Assembly: GCA_033764435.1 (NCBI GenBank) | Contig: JANRIX010000007.1 | Span: 1 to 64,000, forward strand | DNA: 64,000 nucleotides | From: JAEUMY01 sp033764435 | GTDB lineage: Bacteria > Pseudomonadota > Gammaproteobacteria > Burkholderiales > Usitatibacteraceae | Direction: 5' to 3' | Shown here: in pieces, positions 28,094 to 36,889 of the stretch | How the letters are laid out: every line of letters starts with the position of its first letter | How positions within the stretch are numbered: the stretch's first letter is position 1 | Made by a program: the position numbers and the translations under genes | The notes under the pieces: generated by a model | Seen by the model: only the letters and a program-made list of their open reading frames with translations | What the model was told of the DNA's origin: nothing | Databases searched by the model: none

Positions 28094-28900
28094 TCAGGAT
28101 GCGCCCGGCGGCGGGACATCGGGAGGCACGTCTTGCGAAGTCTGCGCGGCTTTCGGGCGGGTCAGTCGCACGGCGCCCATCACATAGCCTGACAACGCGT
28201 AACAGACGAACAGCCCGAACAGGACGTGCGAAGGCTCAATGGAAATCAGCAGGTACGCAACCACGAACGCAGGCACCACCCAGAACGGGACGCTTCGACG
28301 CAGGTTGAAATCCTTGCCGCTGTAGTACGGGACATTCGACACCATGGTGATGCCGGCAAAGAGCGTCACCCCCCAGGCCAGCCAGGCGACATCGCCGCCC
28401 TTGACGTGATAGTCGTTCAACACCCAGATCAGGCCCGCCACGAGGCAGGCTGCTGCCGGGCTCGGCATGCCCTGGAAGAAGCGCTTGTCGACGACACCAA
28501 TGTTGGTATTGAAGCGGGCCAGCCTCAGCGCAGCACCGACGCAATAGACAAACGCAGCCACCCAGCCCCATTTGCCCATCGGCTTCAGGGCCCACTCGTA
28601 CATCAGGATCGATGGCGCGACGCCGAAAGACACCATGTCGGACAGGCTGTCGAACTCGGCACCGAATTCGCTCTGGGTGCGCGTGAGCCGCGCGACGCGT
28701 CCATCCAGGCCGTCAAGAACCATTGCGCAGAAAATGGCCACGCACGCCGTTTCGAACCGCCCGTTCATGGCCTGCACGATGGCGAAGAACCCGGCGAACA
28801 GTGCGGCTGACGTGAACAGGTTGGGCAGAATGTAGATGCCCTTCCTTCGCCGCTCAGCGTTGAGCAATCCTTTGCGGAATTTGGGTGCCGGAGAGTTCAT
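28094..28900 (-). CDS. pssA: phosphatidylserine synthase
   Basis: CDP-alcohol phosphatidyltransferase, 268 residues with about eight membrane helices. The catalytic motif D-G-x2-D-G-R-x-A-R...D-x3-D appears as LDGLDGRVARL and EFDSLSDMVSFG. Makes phosphatidylserine from CDP-diacylglycerol and serine, the substrate of the preceding psd. The tail is Pro-rich (DVPPDVPPPGAS). Confidence 0.95.
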   Translation of the reverse strand: MNSPAPKFRKGLLNAERRRKGIYILPNLFTSAALFAGFFAIVQAMNGRFETACVAIFCAMVLDGLDGRVARLTRTQSEFGAEFDSLSDMVSFGVAPSILMYEWALKPMGKWGWVAAFVYCVGAALRLARFNTNIGVVDKRFFQGMPSPAAACLVAGLIWVLNDYHVKGGDVAWLAWGVTLFAGITMVSNVPYYSGKDFNLRRSVPFWVVPAFVVAYLLISIEPSHVLFGLFVCYALSGYVMGAVRLTRPKAAQTSQDVPPDVPPPGAS

Positions 28901-28967
28901 CTTTCGGATCCGGGATTGAAGAGAGCCATTGTAGCAACCCGTTCCGGGAGCAGACTGGCTGAGCCCG

Positions 28968-29816
28968 TCAAATCAACGTTCCCATAGCCTCGCCCATGCG
29001 AATCGGACCGGCGGGCTGCCATGCCGGGTTCAAACGCATGACACCGGGCGGGAACAGCAGCACCACCGTGGAGCCCAGCAGAAAGCGGCCCATTTCAGCG
29101 CCCTTCTCCAGATGCACTGCCTGGTTGCCCACATAGTCCCACTCGCGAATATTCGCAGGCCGGGGCGGATTGACCACGCCATGCCACACCGTGGCCATGC
29201 TGCCCACGATGGTTGCGCCGACCAGCACCAGAACGAACGGCCCAGACTCGCCCTCGAAGTGACAAACCACCCGCTCGTTCCGGGCAAAGAGACCCGGCAC
29301 GCCACGCGCGGTGACCGGATTGACCGAGAACAGATCTCCGGGAACGTGCACCATTCGCGTCAGCCTGCCTGCGCAAGGCATGTGGATACGATGGTAGTCA
29401 CGCGGGCTGAGATACAAGGTTGCGAACGATCCGTTCTCATATTGCCGTGCGCGTATGTCGTCGCCCCCAAGGAGTGCGACGGTCGAATAGGCATGGCCCT
29501 TCGCCTGAAAGATCTGGTCACCCGCGATCGGCCCCAACTGGCTGATGGCACCGTCCACCGGCGAAACAAAGTCCGCGTCTGAGAGTGGGCGCGCGCCCGC
29601 CTTGAGCGGCCGGGTAAAGAATTCATTGAATGTCGGGTAACTGGCCGGATCGGGATTTGCCGCCTCGGCCATGTTCACGCCATAGCGCTGAATGAATCGA
29701 CGGATCATGCGCGTGGTCAGGCCACCGCCTTGCCAGGTGGCCGCTTTGCCTGCCAAGCTCGTCAATGCCTGCTTGGGCAGAAGATATTGGGGTAGTACCG
29801 AGAGATTGTCTGACAT
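28968..29816 (-). CDS. psd: phosphatidylserine decarboxylase
   Basis: 282 residues from ATG 29816. The self-cleavage LGST site (GRFLLGSTVVLLFP) that yields the pyruvoyl cofactor is near the C-terminus; SPRDYHRIHMP and FTRPLKAGARPL are further conserved parts. Makes phosphatidylethanolamine at the inner membrane. A GC-rich hairpin (29825-29846) ends 8 nt before this ATG and would hide the ribosome site. An upstream in-frame ATG at 29849 lies before the hairpin and could be used instead. Contains one palindrome copy, read PANIRE. Confidence 0.93.
   Translation of the reverse strand: MSDNLSVLPQYLLPKQALTSLAGKAATWQGGGLTTRMIRRFIQRYGVNMAEAANPDPASYPTFNEFFTRPLKAGARPLSDADFVSPVDGAISQLGPIAGDQIFQAKGHAYSTVALLGGDDIRARQYENGSFATLYLSPRDYHRIHMPCAGRLTRMVHVPGDLFSVNPVTARGVPGLFARNERVVCHFEGESGPFVLVLVGATIVGSMATVWHGVVNPPRPANIREWDYVGNQAVHLEKGAEMGRFLLGSTVVLLFPPGVMRLNPAWQPAGPIRMGEAMGTLI
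29145..29156. repeat. palindrome GCGAATATTCGC, copy 13
   Basis: Exact 12-mer in psd; read PANIRE. Confidence 0.9.
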
Positions 29817-29824
29817 AAATGAAA

Positions 29825-29846
29825 GCGGCGGACCGGAGTCCGCCGC
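29825..29846 (-). terminator. hairpin between ilvC and psd
   Basis: Perfect 9-bp GC-rich stem GCGGCGGAC / GTCCGCCGC with a 4-nt loop; on the minus strand it is followed by TTTCATTTATG, so its weak U-tract runs into the psd start codon. Confidence 0.6.
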
Positions 29847-29873
29847 CATGGTCTGCTTGATGGGATCGCCCGG

Positions 29874-30890
29874 TTAGTTTCGGCTCTGGTCAACCAGTTT
29901 GTTCTTCTTGATCCAGGGCATCATACCGCGAAGCTTCTCGCCAACCTGCTCGATCGGGTGCTCGGCGAGAAGACGTCGGCGGGCCTGCAAGGTAGGCGCG
30001 CCAGCCTTGTTCTCCAGGATGAAGTCGCGTGCGTATTCGCCGGTCTGGATCTTGCGCAGCGCTTCCTTCATCGCGGCACGGGCTTCGGGACCGATGACCT
30101 TGTGGCCGGTCACGTATTCGCCGAACTCCGCATTGTTGGAGATGGAATAGTTCATGTTGGCGATGCCGCCCTCGTAGATCAGGTCCACGATGAGCTTGGT
30201 TTCGTGCAGGCACTCGAAGTAAGCCATCTCGGGCGCGTAGCCGGCTTCCACCAGCGTCTCGTATCCGGCCTTGATGAGCTCGACGATGCCGCCGCACAGA
30301 ACCGCCTGTTCGCCGAAGAGATCCGTCTCCGCTTCCTCGCGGAAGTTGGTCTCGATCACGCCGCCGCGGGTGCCCCCGATGGCGCAGGCATAGGACAGCG
30401 CAATGTGCTTGGCCTTCTTGCTGGCGTCCTGGTGCACGGCAATCAGCGCGGGCACACCGCCGCCTTGAGTGTAGGTGGAGCGCACGAGATGGCCGGGGCC
30501 TTTCGGCGCGATCATGATGACGTCCAGGTCTTCACGGGGTGTGATCTGGCCGAAATGAATGTTGAAGCCGTGAGCGAATGCCAGCGCCGCGCCCTTGCGA
30601 ATATTCGGCTCGATGTCGTTGTAGTAGACATCGCGGTGGTTCTCGTCCGGCAGCAGGATCATGACCACATCCGCGCTCTTCACGGCATCGCCGATTTCCT
30701 TGACGGCAAGCTTGGCTTTCTTGGCCTTCTCCCACGATGCGCCGCCTTTGCGGAGGCCCACCGTGACTTTCACGCCTGATTCGGCGAGGTTCTGGGCGTG
30801 GGCATGACCTTGCGAGCCGTAACCGATGATGGTGACCTTCTTGCCCTTGATGAGGGAGAGGTCGGCGTCCTTGTCGTAATAGACTTTCAT
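29874..30890 (-). CDS. ilvC: ketol-acid reductoisomerase (class I)
   Basis: 338 residues: Rossmann motif IIGYGSQGHAHAQNL, metal and substrate residues in ETDLFGEQAVLCGG and ECLHETKLIVDLIYEGG. Second common step of valine and isoleucine synthesis. Short class I form. The variant palindrome at 30597 reads PNIRKG at a conserved site. Confidence 0.98.
   Translation of the reverse strand: MKVYYDKDADLSLIKGKKVTIIGYGSQGHAHAQNLAESGVKVTVGLRKGGASWEKAKKAKLAVKEIGDAVKSADVVMILLPDENHRDVYYNDIEPNIRKGAALAFAHGFNIHFGQITPREDLDVIMIAPKGPGHLVRSTYTQGGGVPALIAVHQDASKKAKHIALSYACAIGGTRGGVIETNFREEAETDLFGEQAVLCGGIVELIKAGYETLVEAGYAPEMAYFECLHETKLIVDLIYEGGIANMNYSISNNAEFGEYVTGHKVIGPEARAAMKEALRKIQTGEYARDFILENKAGAPTLQARRRLLAEHPIEQVGEKLRGMMPWIKKNKLVDQSRN
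30597..30608. repeat. palindrome variant GCGAATATTCGG
   Basis: One mismatch (last base) from the iterated 12-mer, inside ilvC. Confidence 0.6.
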
Positions 30891-30956
30891 GTGATGTCCT
30901 GGTGTTCTGAGTTCAGAGCGGTTGAGCAGTGTGTGGGGTGAGACTGGGCAAGCGGA

Positions 30957-31448
30957 TCAGACCTTCATGATCCATTCGCCGCGTCCGAGGCCGCAGGCCC
31001 CGGTGCGGGCAGTTTCCAGCACCATGGCGCGGCCGATGGCGTCGAGAAACGCGTCCAGCTTGTCGCTGGTGCCCGTCAGCTCGACGGTATAGGACTTGTC
31101 GGTGACATCGATGATGCGCGCGCGGAAGATATCCGCGGTGCGCTTCACCTCCTCACGGTCCTTGCCGGCTGCGCGCACCTTGACGAGCATGAGTTCGCGC
31201 TCGAGGTGCTTGCCCTCGTTGAGATCGACGACCTTGACGACGTCGACCAGCTTGTTGAGCTGTTTGGTGATCTGCTCAACCACATCGTCCGATCCTGTCG
31301 TGACGATGGTCATGCGTGACATCGTCGGATCCTCGGTCGGGGCGACGGTCAGCGATTCGATGTTGTATCCGCGGGCGGAAAACAGTCCCGATACGCGGGA
31401 CAATGCGCCCGATTCGTTCTCGAGCAGCAGTGAAAGTATGTGCCTCAT
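30957..31448 (-). CDS. ilvH: acetolactate synthase small subunit
   Basis: 163 residues: ACT domain start MRHILSLLLENESGALSRVSGLFSARGYNIESL, the valine-binding regulatory fold, followed by the IlvN/H C-terminal domain. Lies 51 nt after ilvB and 66 nt before ilvC. Confidence 0.97.
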   Translation of the reverse strand: MRHILSLLLENESGALSRVSGLFSARGYNIESLTVAPTEDPTMSRMTIVTTGSDDVVEQITKQLNKLVDVVKVVDLNEGKHLERELMLVKVRAAGKDREEVKRTADIFRARIIDVTDKSYTVELTGTSDKLDAFLDAIGRAMVLETARTGACGLGRGEWIMKV

Positions 31449-31464
31449 CAGCGTGAGTCCTGGT

Positions 31465-31476
31465 GCGAATATTCGG
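31465..31476. repeat. palindrome variant GCGAATATTCGG (intergenic)
   Basis: One mismatch from the iterated 12-mer; in the 51-nt gap between ilvB and ilvH, 16 nt before the ilvH ATG. Confidence 0.6.
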
Positions 31477-31499
31477 AAGGTGAAATGGCGGCTGGAAAA

Positions 31500-33245
31500 T
31501 CAGAGCTCTTCGGAGAGGATCATCTCCGAAATGCCCTTGCCGCCCGGTACCATCGGGAACACGTTTTCCGTCTGGTCCGTGATGAAGTCCAGGAACACCA
31601 GCCGCTCTTTCAACTTCATGGCTTCAACGAGCGCGCCCTCCACATCGGCCGGCTTGTCGATGCGAATGCCGACATGGCCGTACGCTTCGGCGAGCTTCAC
31701 GAAGTCCGGCAACGCATCCATGTACGACTCCGAATAGCGGTTGCCGTAGAAGAATTCCTGCCACTGCCGAACCATGCCCATGTAACGGTTGTTCAGATTC
31801 ACGATCTTGATGGGCATGTGGTACTGCTTGCAGGTGGACAGCTCCTGAATGCACATCTGGATCGATGCCTCGCCAGTGATGCAGGCGACCGTGGCATCGG
31901 GATGTGCGAGCTGCACACCCATGGCAGCGGGCAGGCCGAATCCCATCGTGCCGAGCCCGCCTGAATTGATCCAGCGGCGCGGCTTGTCGAAGCCGTAGAA
32001 CTGGGCAGCCCACATCTGGTGCTGACCCACATCTGATGTGACAAAGGCATCGCCGCCAGTGATCCTGTGCAGCGTCTCGATGACAAACTGCGGCTTGATG
32101 AGGTCGCTCTTGCGGTTGAACTTCAGGCAATCCTTGGCACGCCAGGTATCGATCTGTTTCCACCATGCCTTGAGGGCGGCTGCGTCGGGCTTGGCCTTCT
32201 CTTCGCCAAGCAGGGCGAGCAAGTCGACCAGCACTTCCTTCACATCGCCAACGATTGGCACGTCTACCTTGACCCGCTTGGAGATCGACGACGGGTCGAC
32301 ATCGATATGCACGATGCGTCGGCCGGCGTTGTAGAAGTGCTCCGGGTTGCCAATGACCCGATCGTCGAATCGTGCGCCGATGGCGATCAGCACATCGCAG
32401 TTCTGCATGGCCATGTTGGCCTCGTAGGTGCCGTGCATGCCCAGCATGCCCACGAATTGCTTGTCAGATGCGGGATAGGCACCCAAACCCATGAGCGTGT
32501 TGGTGCACGGGAATCCCAGCATGCGGACAAGCTTGGTCACCTCGGCCGACGCATTGCCCAATACGGCGCCGCCGCCAACATAGACCATCGGCTGCTTTGC
32601 CTCGACGATCATGCCTGCGGCCTTCTTGATCTGGCCGGCATGTCCCTTGACTGCCGGACGGTAGGAGCGCATCTCCACGTCCTTGGGATAGGCAAACGCG
32701 AACTTGTGCTGCGTCACGTCCTTGGGAATGTCCACCACCACCGGTCCCGGGCGACCGGTCTGGGCCACGATGAATGCCTTGCGAATGGTGGAGGCCAGCT
32801 CTGCAACGTCCTTCACCAGGAAGTTGTGTTTTACGCAGGGCCGCGTGATGCCGACGGTGTCGCACTCCTGAAACGCATCCTGACCGATGGCATGTGTCGG
32901 AACCTGGCCCGTGATCACCACCATGGGAATGGAATCCATGTAAGCCGTCGCAATACCCGTGACGGCATTGGTGACGCCTGGGCCGCTGGTCACGAGTGCA
33001 ACACCCGCGCGCCCCGTGGCGCGCGCATAGCCATCGGCGGCATGCAGCGCGCCTTGTTCGTGACGTACCAGTACGTGCTTGAATTTGTCCTGCTTGAAGA
33101 TCTCGTCGTAGATGTTCAGGACCGCGCCACCCGGATAGCCGAATACGAATTCGACACCCTCTGCCTGAAGGCAGCGAATGACGATTTCCGCGCCGGTGAT
33201 TTCGGCGGCGGTGCTTTGGGTGTGGGGAGCATCCGAGAGCTTCAT
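31500..33245 (-). CDS. ilvB: acetolactate synthase large subunit
   Basis: 581 residues from ATG 33245 (MKLSDAPHTQSTAAEITGAE). ThDP enzyme: catalytic Glu in LVRHEQGALHAADGYARATG, FAD-binding middle domain, and the diphosphate/Mg motif in ITGEASIQMCIQELSTC, where Glu replaces the usual Asp of GDGS. First gene of the branched-chain/phospholipid series. The frame is open 51 codons upstream, but the conserved start and the promoter position argue for 33245. Confidence 0.97.
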   Translation of the reverse strand: MKLSDAPHTQSTAAEITGAEIVIRCLQAEGVEFVFGYPGGAVLNIYDEIFKQDKFKHVLVRHEQGALHAADGYARATGRAGVALVTSGPGVTNAVTGIATAYMDSIPMVVITGQVPTHAIGQDAFQECDTVGITRPCVKHNFLVKDVAELASTIRKAFIVAQTGRPGPVVVDIPKDVTQHKFAFAYPKDVEMRSYRPAVKGHAGQIKKAAGMIVEAKQPMVYVGGGAVLGNASAEVTKLVRMLGFPCTNTLMGLGAYPASDKQFVGMLGMHGTYEANMAMQNCDVLIAIGARFDDRVIGNPEHFYNAGRRIVHIDVDPSSISKRVKVDVPIVGDVKEVLVDLLALLGEEKAKPDAAALKAWWKQIDTWRAKDCLKFNRKSDLIKPQFVIETLHRITGGDAFVTSDVGQHQMWAAQFYGFDKPRRWINSGGLGTMGFGLPAAMGVQLAHPDATVACITGEASIQMCIQELSTCKQYHMPIKIVNLNNRYMGMVRQWQEFFYGNRYSESYMDALPDFVKLAEAYGHVGIRIDKPADVEGALVEAMKLKERLVFLDFITDQTENVFPMVPGGKGISEMILSEEL

Positions 33246-33319
33246 GACAGTACCTGCGGGTGAAGTGGAAAGCGGGATAGGCTGCACGGCGCAATGCCCA
33301 GAGGGCGAGACCGGCATTG

Positions 33320-33348
33320 ATCTTATGTTGCAGTGCGGAAAGTCCCAA
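33320..33348 (-). promoter_or_regulatory. sigma-70-type promoter for ilvB
   Basis: On the minus strand TTGGGA (33343-33348), a 17-bp spacer and TAAGAT (33320-33325), giving an untranslated leader of roughly 70 nt. Confidence 0.5.
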
Positions 33349-33478
33349 CCATACCCATAAACCGCTGGGGCGGTCAAGCAAGTGAGCCAGTTCAACATGG
33401 CAGCCCGTACCCTGTCGCACAGGCGCTGCTATTGCCGATGCTAGACTGCGACCATTCCGCCCTAGTTCGGAGCGCAAT

Positions 33479-34045
33479 CTGGCCACCCGCGACGAGATTT
33501 CCGCATTTCTCTCAGGCATTGAACGACGTGCGTTCAAGCAGTGTGCATTCGCCGTTCGCGACGACGACACGGCGCTCGACATTGTTCAGGACGCCATGAT
33601 GAAGCTGACGGAAAACTACTCGGATCGTCCGGCAGCCGAACTGCCTCTGCTGTTCCAGAGAATTCTGCAGAACACCATCCGTGACCACTTCCGTCGCCAG
33701 AAAGTGCGGTCCAACTGGACCAGCCTCTTTTCTGCGTTTGGCAGCAAGGATGACGAGGACGATGTCGACATTCTGGAAACTTTGGAGGTGGAGGACACCT
33801 CCAATGTGCCGACTTCACCGGCAGCGCAGCTCGAGCAGGCTCAGGTCATCGCCGCGATCGAGGCTGCGGTCGCCGACCTTCCCACACGTCAACGTGAAGC
33901 GTTCCTGTTGCGTTACTGGGAGGAACTCGATGTGAATGAAACCGCAACGGCAATGGGTTGCTCCGAAGGTAGTGTGAAGACCCATTGCTCCCGTGCGGTG
34001 CACGCACTGGCCAAGGCCCTGCGAGCAAAAGGCATAACCCTATGA
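33479..34045 (+). CDS. RNA polymerase sigma factor, ECF-like
   Basis: About 188 residues: region 2 (AFKQCAFAVRDDDTALDIVQDAMMKL) and region 4 (LPTRQREAFLLRYWEELDVNETATAMGCSEGSVKTHCSRAVHAL). The first ATG in frame is at 33596, but that would cut off most of region 2. Homologous residues (ATRDEISAFLSGIERRAFKQ) continue upstream with no ATG, GTG or TTG. A CTG at 33479 with GGAG six nt before it is the best start seen. Overlaps the next gene by 4 bp. Divergent from ilvB. Confidence 0.8.
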   Translation: MATRDEISAFLSGIERRAFKQCAFAVRDDDTALDIVQDAMMKLTENYSDRPAAELPLLFQRILQNTIRDHFRRQKVRSNWTSLFSAFGSKDDEDDVDILETLEVEDTSNVPTSPAAQLEQAQVIAAIEAAVADLPTRQREAFLLRYWEELDVNETATAMGCSEGSVKTHCSRAVHALAKALRAKGITL

Positions 34046-34413
34046 TTGATAAAGAGAAAGAGATTGGATCGCGCGCCGCTCAATGGCTGACTGCATCGAC
34101 GCAGTCTATTGAAGCTCGTCATCTTCAACGCTTGCAGGCCGCAAGGTTTGCGGCGCTGGAAGCGCTGCCCAATGAACTGGCGTCAGTTCAGTCGACCAGA
34201 GGAAATCAGGTCACACTGGGTCTAAGCTGGCTACAAAAAGTATTGATCGTCACGCCAGTGATCGCATTGCTGCTTGTGTTGGCAAGCGCAAACTTCAGCA
34301 AAGACGCAAATTCCGACATCGGGGAGCTGGACGCGGCCCTGTTGACCGGTGAACTGCCCATCGATGCCTTTCTGGATGAAGATTTTGATGCTTGGCTGAA
34401 GGGAAGCGAATAG
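34042..34413 (+). CDS. DUF3619-family membrane protein, possible anti-sigma factor
   Basis: 123 residues with an N-terminal soluble helical part, one membrane helix at about 67-82 (VLIVTPVIALLLVLASA), and an acidic tail ending FLDEDFDAWLKGSE. ATG overlaps the sigma-factor stop. Overlap with a sigma gene and a cytoplasmic domain followed by a single helix suggest an anti-sigma factor; this is inference, the family has no known function. Confidence 0.7.
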   Translation: MIDKEKEIGSRAAQWLTASTQSIEARHLQRLQAARFAALEALPNELASVQSTRGNQVTLGLSWLQKVLIVTPVIALLLVLASANFSKDANSDIGELDAALLTGELPIDAFLDEDFDAWLKGSE

Positions 34414-34417
34414 CGCC

Positions 34418-34855
34418 ATGCGAATTTGGCTGACGGTGCTAGTGATCACTTGCTGTTCTTTTATTGCACCACCAATCCAAGCACAAGCGACTGACAAGGC
34501 GAAGCCCGAGGTCGGTCAGACAGCTTGGAGCACCCTGAACAACAATCATCGAAAAATCCTCGCGCCGCTGGAAAAGGACTGGGCCACGCTACCCGGTAGT
34601 CAACAACAGCGGCTGATCGCGGCTGCACGAAAGTATCCCGACATGCGTCCGATTCAGCAGGAACGATTTCAGGAGCGCATCACAACCTGGGCGCGGCTGA
34701 CACCCGAGCAACGCAATGCTGCTCGGGATACCTATAAGGATTTGTCCCGTCTCCCCCCGGAAAAGCAGCACGAGCTGCGCGAAAAATGGAAGGCCCGCAA
34801 GGCCGAAAAGGCAGCGGGCTCCGAAGATGCCACATCGGGGCTGAACGCGAAGTAA
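34418..34855 (+). CDS. DUF3106-family exported protein
   Basis: 145 residues: signal peptide to about residue 22 (ending IQA), then helical repeats with W-x5-L and LTPEQRNAARDTYKDLSRLPPEK, resembling heavy-metal or stress-sensing periplasmic helical proteins. Four nt after the DUF3619 gene. It may sense an envelope signal for the sigma/DUF3619 pair; no direct evidence. Confidence 0.75.
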   Translation: MRIWLTVLVITCCSFIAPPIQAQATDKAKPEVGQTAWSTLNNNHRKILAPLEKDWATLPGSQQQRLIAAARKYPDMRPIQQERFQERITTWARLTPEQRNAARDTYKDLSRLPPEKQHELREKWKARKAEKAAGSEDATSGLNAK

Positions 34856-34880
34856 CTGATTGGGGCGGTCCGGGCCTAAA

Positions 34881-35342
34881 ATGCCGATCCGTCAAATCCA
34901 TAGCCGAGCACCGTACGTGACGTCGACGCACCATCCCCCAGCCAGTTTGGGTCGCAGACTGGCAAGCATGACCTACGAGTCTTTATTGCTCGTTGCCCTG
35001 ATTCTGGTCATGACATTTCCCTTTGTGGGTTTCACTGGCGGCGTGGTCAGCACCGGTTCACGCATCGCGCTGCAGCTCTACCTCGTGCTGGTCTGCGGCC
35101 TGTACTTCGTGTGGTTCTGGCGCCATGGCGGTCAGACGCTGCCGATGAAGACATGGCGAATCCGGCTCAGGACCGCTTCAGGCAGCGTCCCCAGCACCAG
35201 GGAGGCGATTTTGCGCTATCTGGCGGCATTGGCTGGGATGCTGCCGCTAGGATTAACTTTCTGGTGGGCCCTCGTTGATCGAGATCGACAGTTCCTCCAT
35301 GACCGCATGCTGGGCACGCGAATCGTTCACGAGGCGACTTGA
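34881..35342 (+). CDS. RDD-family membrane protein
   Basis: 153 residues. LGRRLASMTYESLLLVALI opens the RDD fold (helix with R and D), a second helix pair follows, and the loop TLPMKTWRIRLRT and the final DRDRQFLHDRMLGTRIV are typical. Function of this family is not settled. Last gene of the sigma-factor operon; converges with lptG. Confidence 0.85.
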   Translation: MPIRQIHSRAPYVTSTHHPPASLGRRLASMTYESLLLVALILVMTFPFVGFTGGVVSTGSRIALQLYLVLVCGLYFVWFWRHGGQTLPMKTWRIRLRTASGSVPSTREAILRYLAALAGMLPLGLTFWWALVDRDRQFLHDRMLGTRIVHEAT

Positions 35343-35386
35343 CGACCCTGCCGAATTGAATTCTTCGAAGCGGTGAGCGTCCGTTA

Positions 35387-36478
35387 TCAGGCGGCCATTC
35401 GGCTGCGTGGATGATCCATCCAGGACAGGGCGAGCAGAATGCAGCCGAGTATCACCAGCGGCGGCAACAGCGTGGTCATCAAGGGCGACCAGTCGTTAAG
35501 CAGGGCCAGGTGACCGGAAAGTTGCCCAAGAAAGTGAAAGCCCACGCCAAACACGATTCCGATCAGGATTCGCGTGCCCACACCACCAGCCCGCGCACTT
35601 TGAATTGCAAACGGCACAGCGACTAGCATGAGCACGACCAGCGCAAAGGGCCGCACCACCTTGAACCACAGCGCCAATTCATACTGCGTGCTTTTCTGCT
35701 TGTTTTCCCGCAAGTGATCGATGTACGCGGAAAGATTGGCCAAAGACATCTCCGCCGGTTTGACTCGGAGCGCACTCAGCAAATCCGGCGTCAGCACAGA
35801 TCGCCACTCGAGTTCCGCATGGTTGTCCACCCGTGTTCCATTGGTCGAGAAAGTCGTTCGCTGAATCTCTGAGAGGCGCCATTTGCCGTCGCTGCTGAAC
35901 TGCGCGGTTTTTGCGTGGCTGATACGCAGCAATCGCGAGCGGTCATCAAACTCGTAAATGCGCACACCCTGCAACACCGTGTCTGGTGTGACGGCTTGGA
36001 TGTTGACGAATGAGCGTTCGTCCTTCACCCAGAAGCCGCTGCGAAATTCCTGCGCCACGACCGAGCTGCTTGCCTGAAGGCGCAGTTTCTTGGACGTAGC
36101 TTCAGCGTAGGGCACCACAAACTCGCCGAACGCGAAGAGCACGACTGCCATCGCGCTGCCGAGCATGGCAATCAATGCCGCGAGACGGGCGAGTGACAGA
36201 CCCGAGGCGCGCATGACCGCCAATTCGGACTGGAGCGAAAGCCGGCTCAACGCCAGCAACGTGCCAATCAACAGCGCAAGCGGCAACACCACGTACGCGT
36301 TCGAAGGCAGGGACAAGGTCACCAGAATGAGGATTCGCAGCAGAGTAAAGCCTGGACGCCCCACATCGCCCAGTTCGCGAATGAAGTCGAATACGAGAAA
36401 GAGCGCGAGCAATCCCGCCATCACCAGCAACGAGGCCAGCAGGATTTCCTTTGCCAGGTAGCGAAAGACAACACCCAT
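35387..36478 (-). CDS. lptG: LPS export permease LptG
   Basis: 363 residues with six membrane helices, three at each end, flanking a periplasmic jellyroll (about 130-270). Start MGVVFRYLAKEILLASLLV and end region QLSGHLALLNDWSPLMTTLLPPL are typical. Works with LptF and LptB2 to pull LPS from the inner membrane. The usual neighbour lptF is not here; upstream is an unrelated 110-residue membrane protein, so lptF must be elsewhere or lptG moved. Confidence 0.88.
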   Translation of the reverse strand: MGVVFRYLAKEILLASLLVMAGLLALFLVFDFIRELGDVGRPGFTLLRILILVTLSLPSNAYVVLPLALLIGTLLALSRLSLQSELAVMRASGLSLARLAALIAMLGSAMAVVLFAFGEFVVPYAEATSKKLRLQASSSVVAQEFRSGFWVKDERSFVNIQAVTPDTVLQGVRIYEFDDRSRLLRISHAKTAQFSSDGKWRLSEIQRTTFSTNGTRVDNHAELEWRSVLTPDLLSALRVKPAEMSLANLSAYIDHLRENKQKSTQYELALWFKVVRPFALVVLMLVAVPFAIQSARAGGVGTRILIGIVFGVGFHFLGQLSGHLALLNDWSPLMTTLLPPLVILGCILLALSWMDHPRSRMAA

Positions 36479-36487
36479 GAACAGCGC

Positions 36488-36820
36488 CTAGCCAGACTTT
36501 CCGGTGCATTGGGCCACGGTTAGCCCAGCACTGCCGCAAAGATAGGCCACGGCCAGCACGACACCGACCCAAAGCCAGAAGCAAATGAAGAATGCAACCA
36601 GGGGCAGATGGGTATCACGCACATAGCGCGTCGGCGTGAGCCACCGGGCGAGCTTCACCGCGGGCAGCGTAATGATCCTGAAAATGCCATAGACAATGTT
36701 CTTCTCGCGATTTGCGCCTGCGAAGAGCGCAACCATGCCCTGACCAATCAAGGCCACCGCAGCGACTTCGACGAGCGCCTTGCCAATCAGGAGAAGCTTG
36801 ATCTGCGTTGCTAGATCCAT
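36488..36820 (-). CDS. small membrane protein of unknown function
   Basis: 110 residues with helices at about 12-34 and 74-96. Two basic cytoplasmic stretches (GANREKNIVYG and LTPTRYVRDTHLP) surround a third, amphipathic segment. No family recognised. Nine nt upstream of lptG on the same strand, so likely co-transcribed. A terminator separates it from the preceding symporter gene. Confidence 0.65.
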   Translation of the reverse strand: MDLATQIKLLLIGKALVEVAAVALIGQGMVALFAGANREKNIVYGIFRIITLPAVKLARWLTPTRYVRDTHLPLVAFFICFWLWVGVVLAVAYLCGSAGLTVAQCTGKSG

Positions 36821-36839
36821 GAATTTCGGTCACCCAAGT

Positions 36840-36868
36840 AAAAAGGCCCGCACCTTTCGATGCGGGCC
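36840..36868 (-). terminator. terminator of the symporter gene
   Basis: GGCCCGCA / TGCGGGCC with an 8-nt loop, followed on the minus strand by TTTTT; 21 nt after the symporter stop. Confidence 0.85.
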
Positions 36869-36889
36869 CGAGATGGTATCAACGACTCG

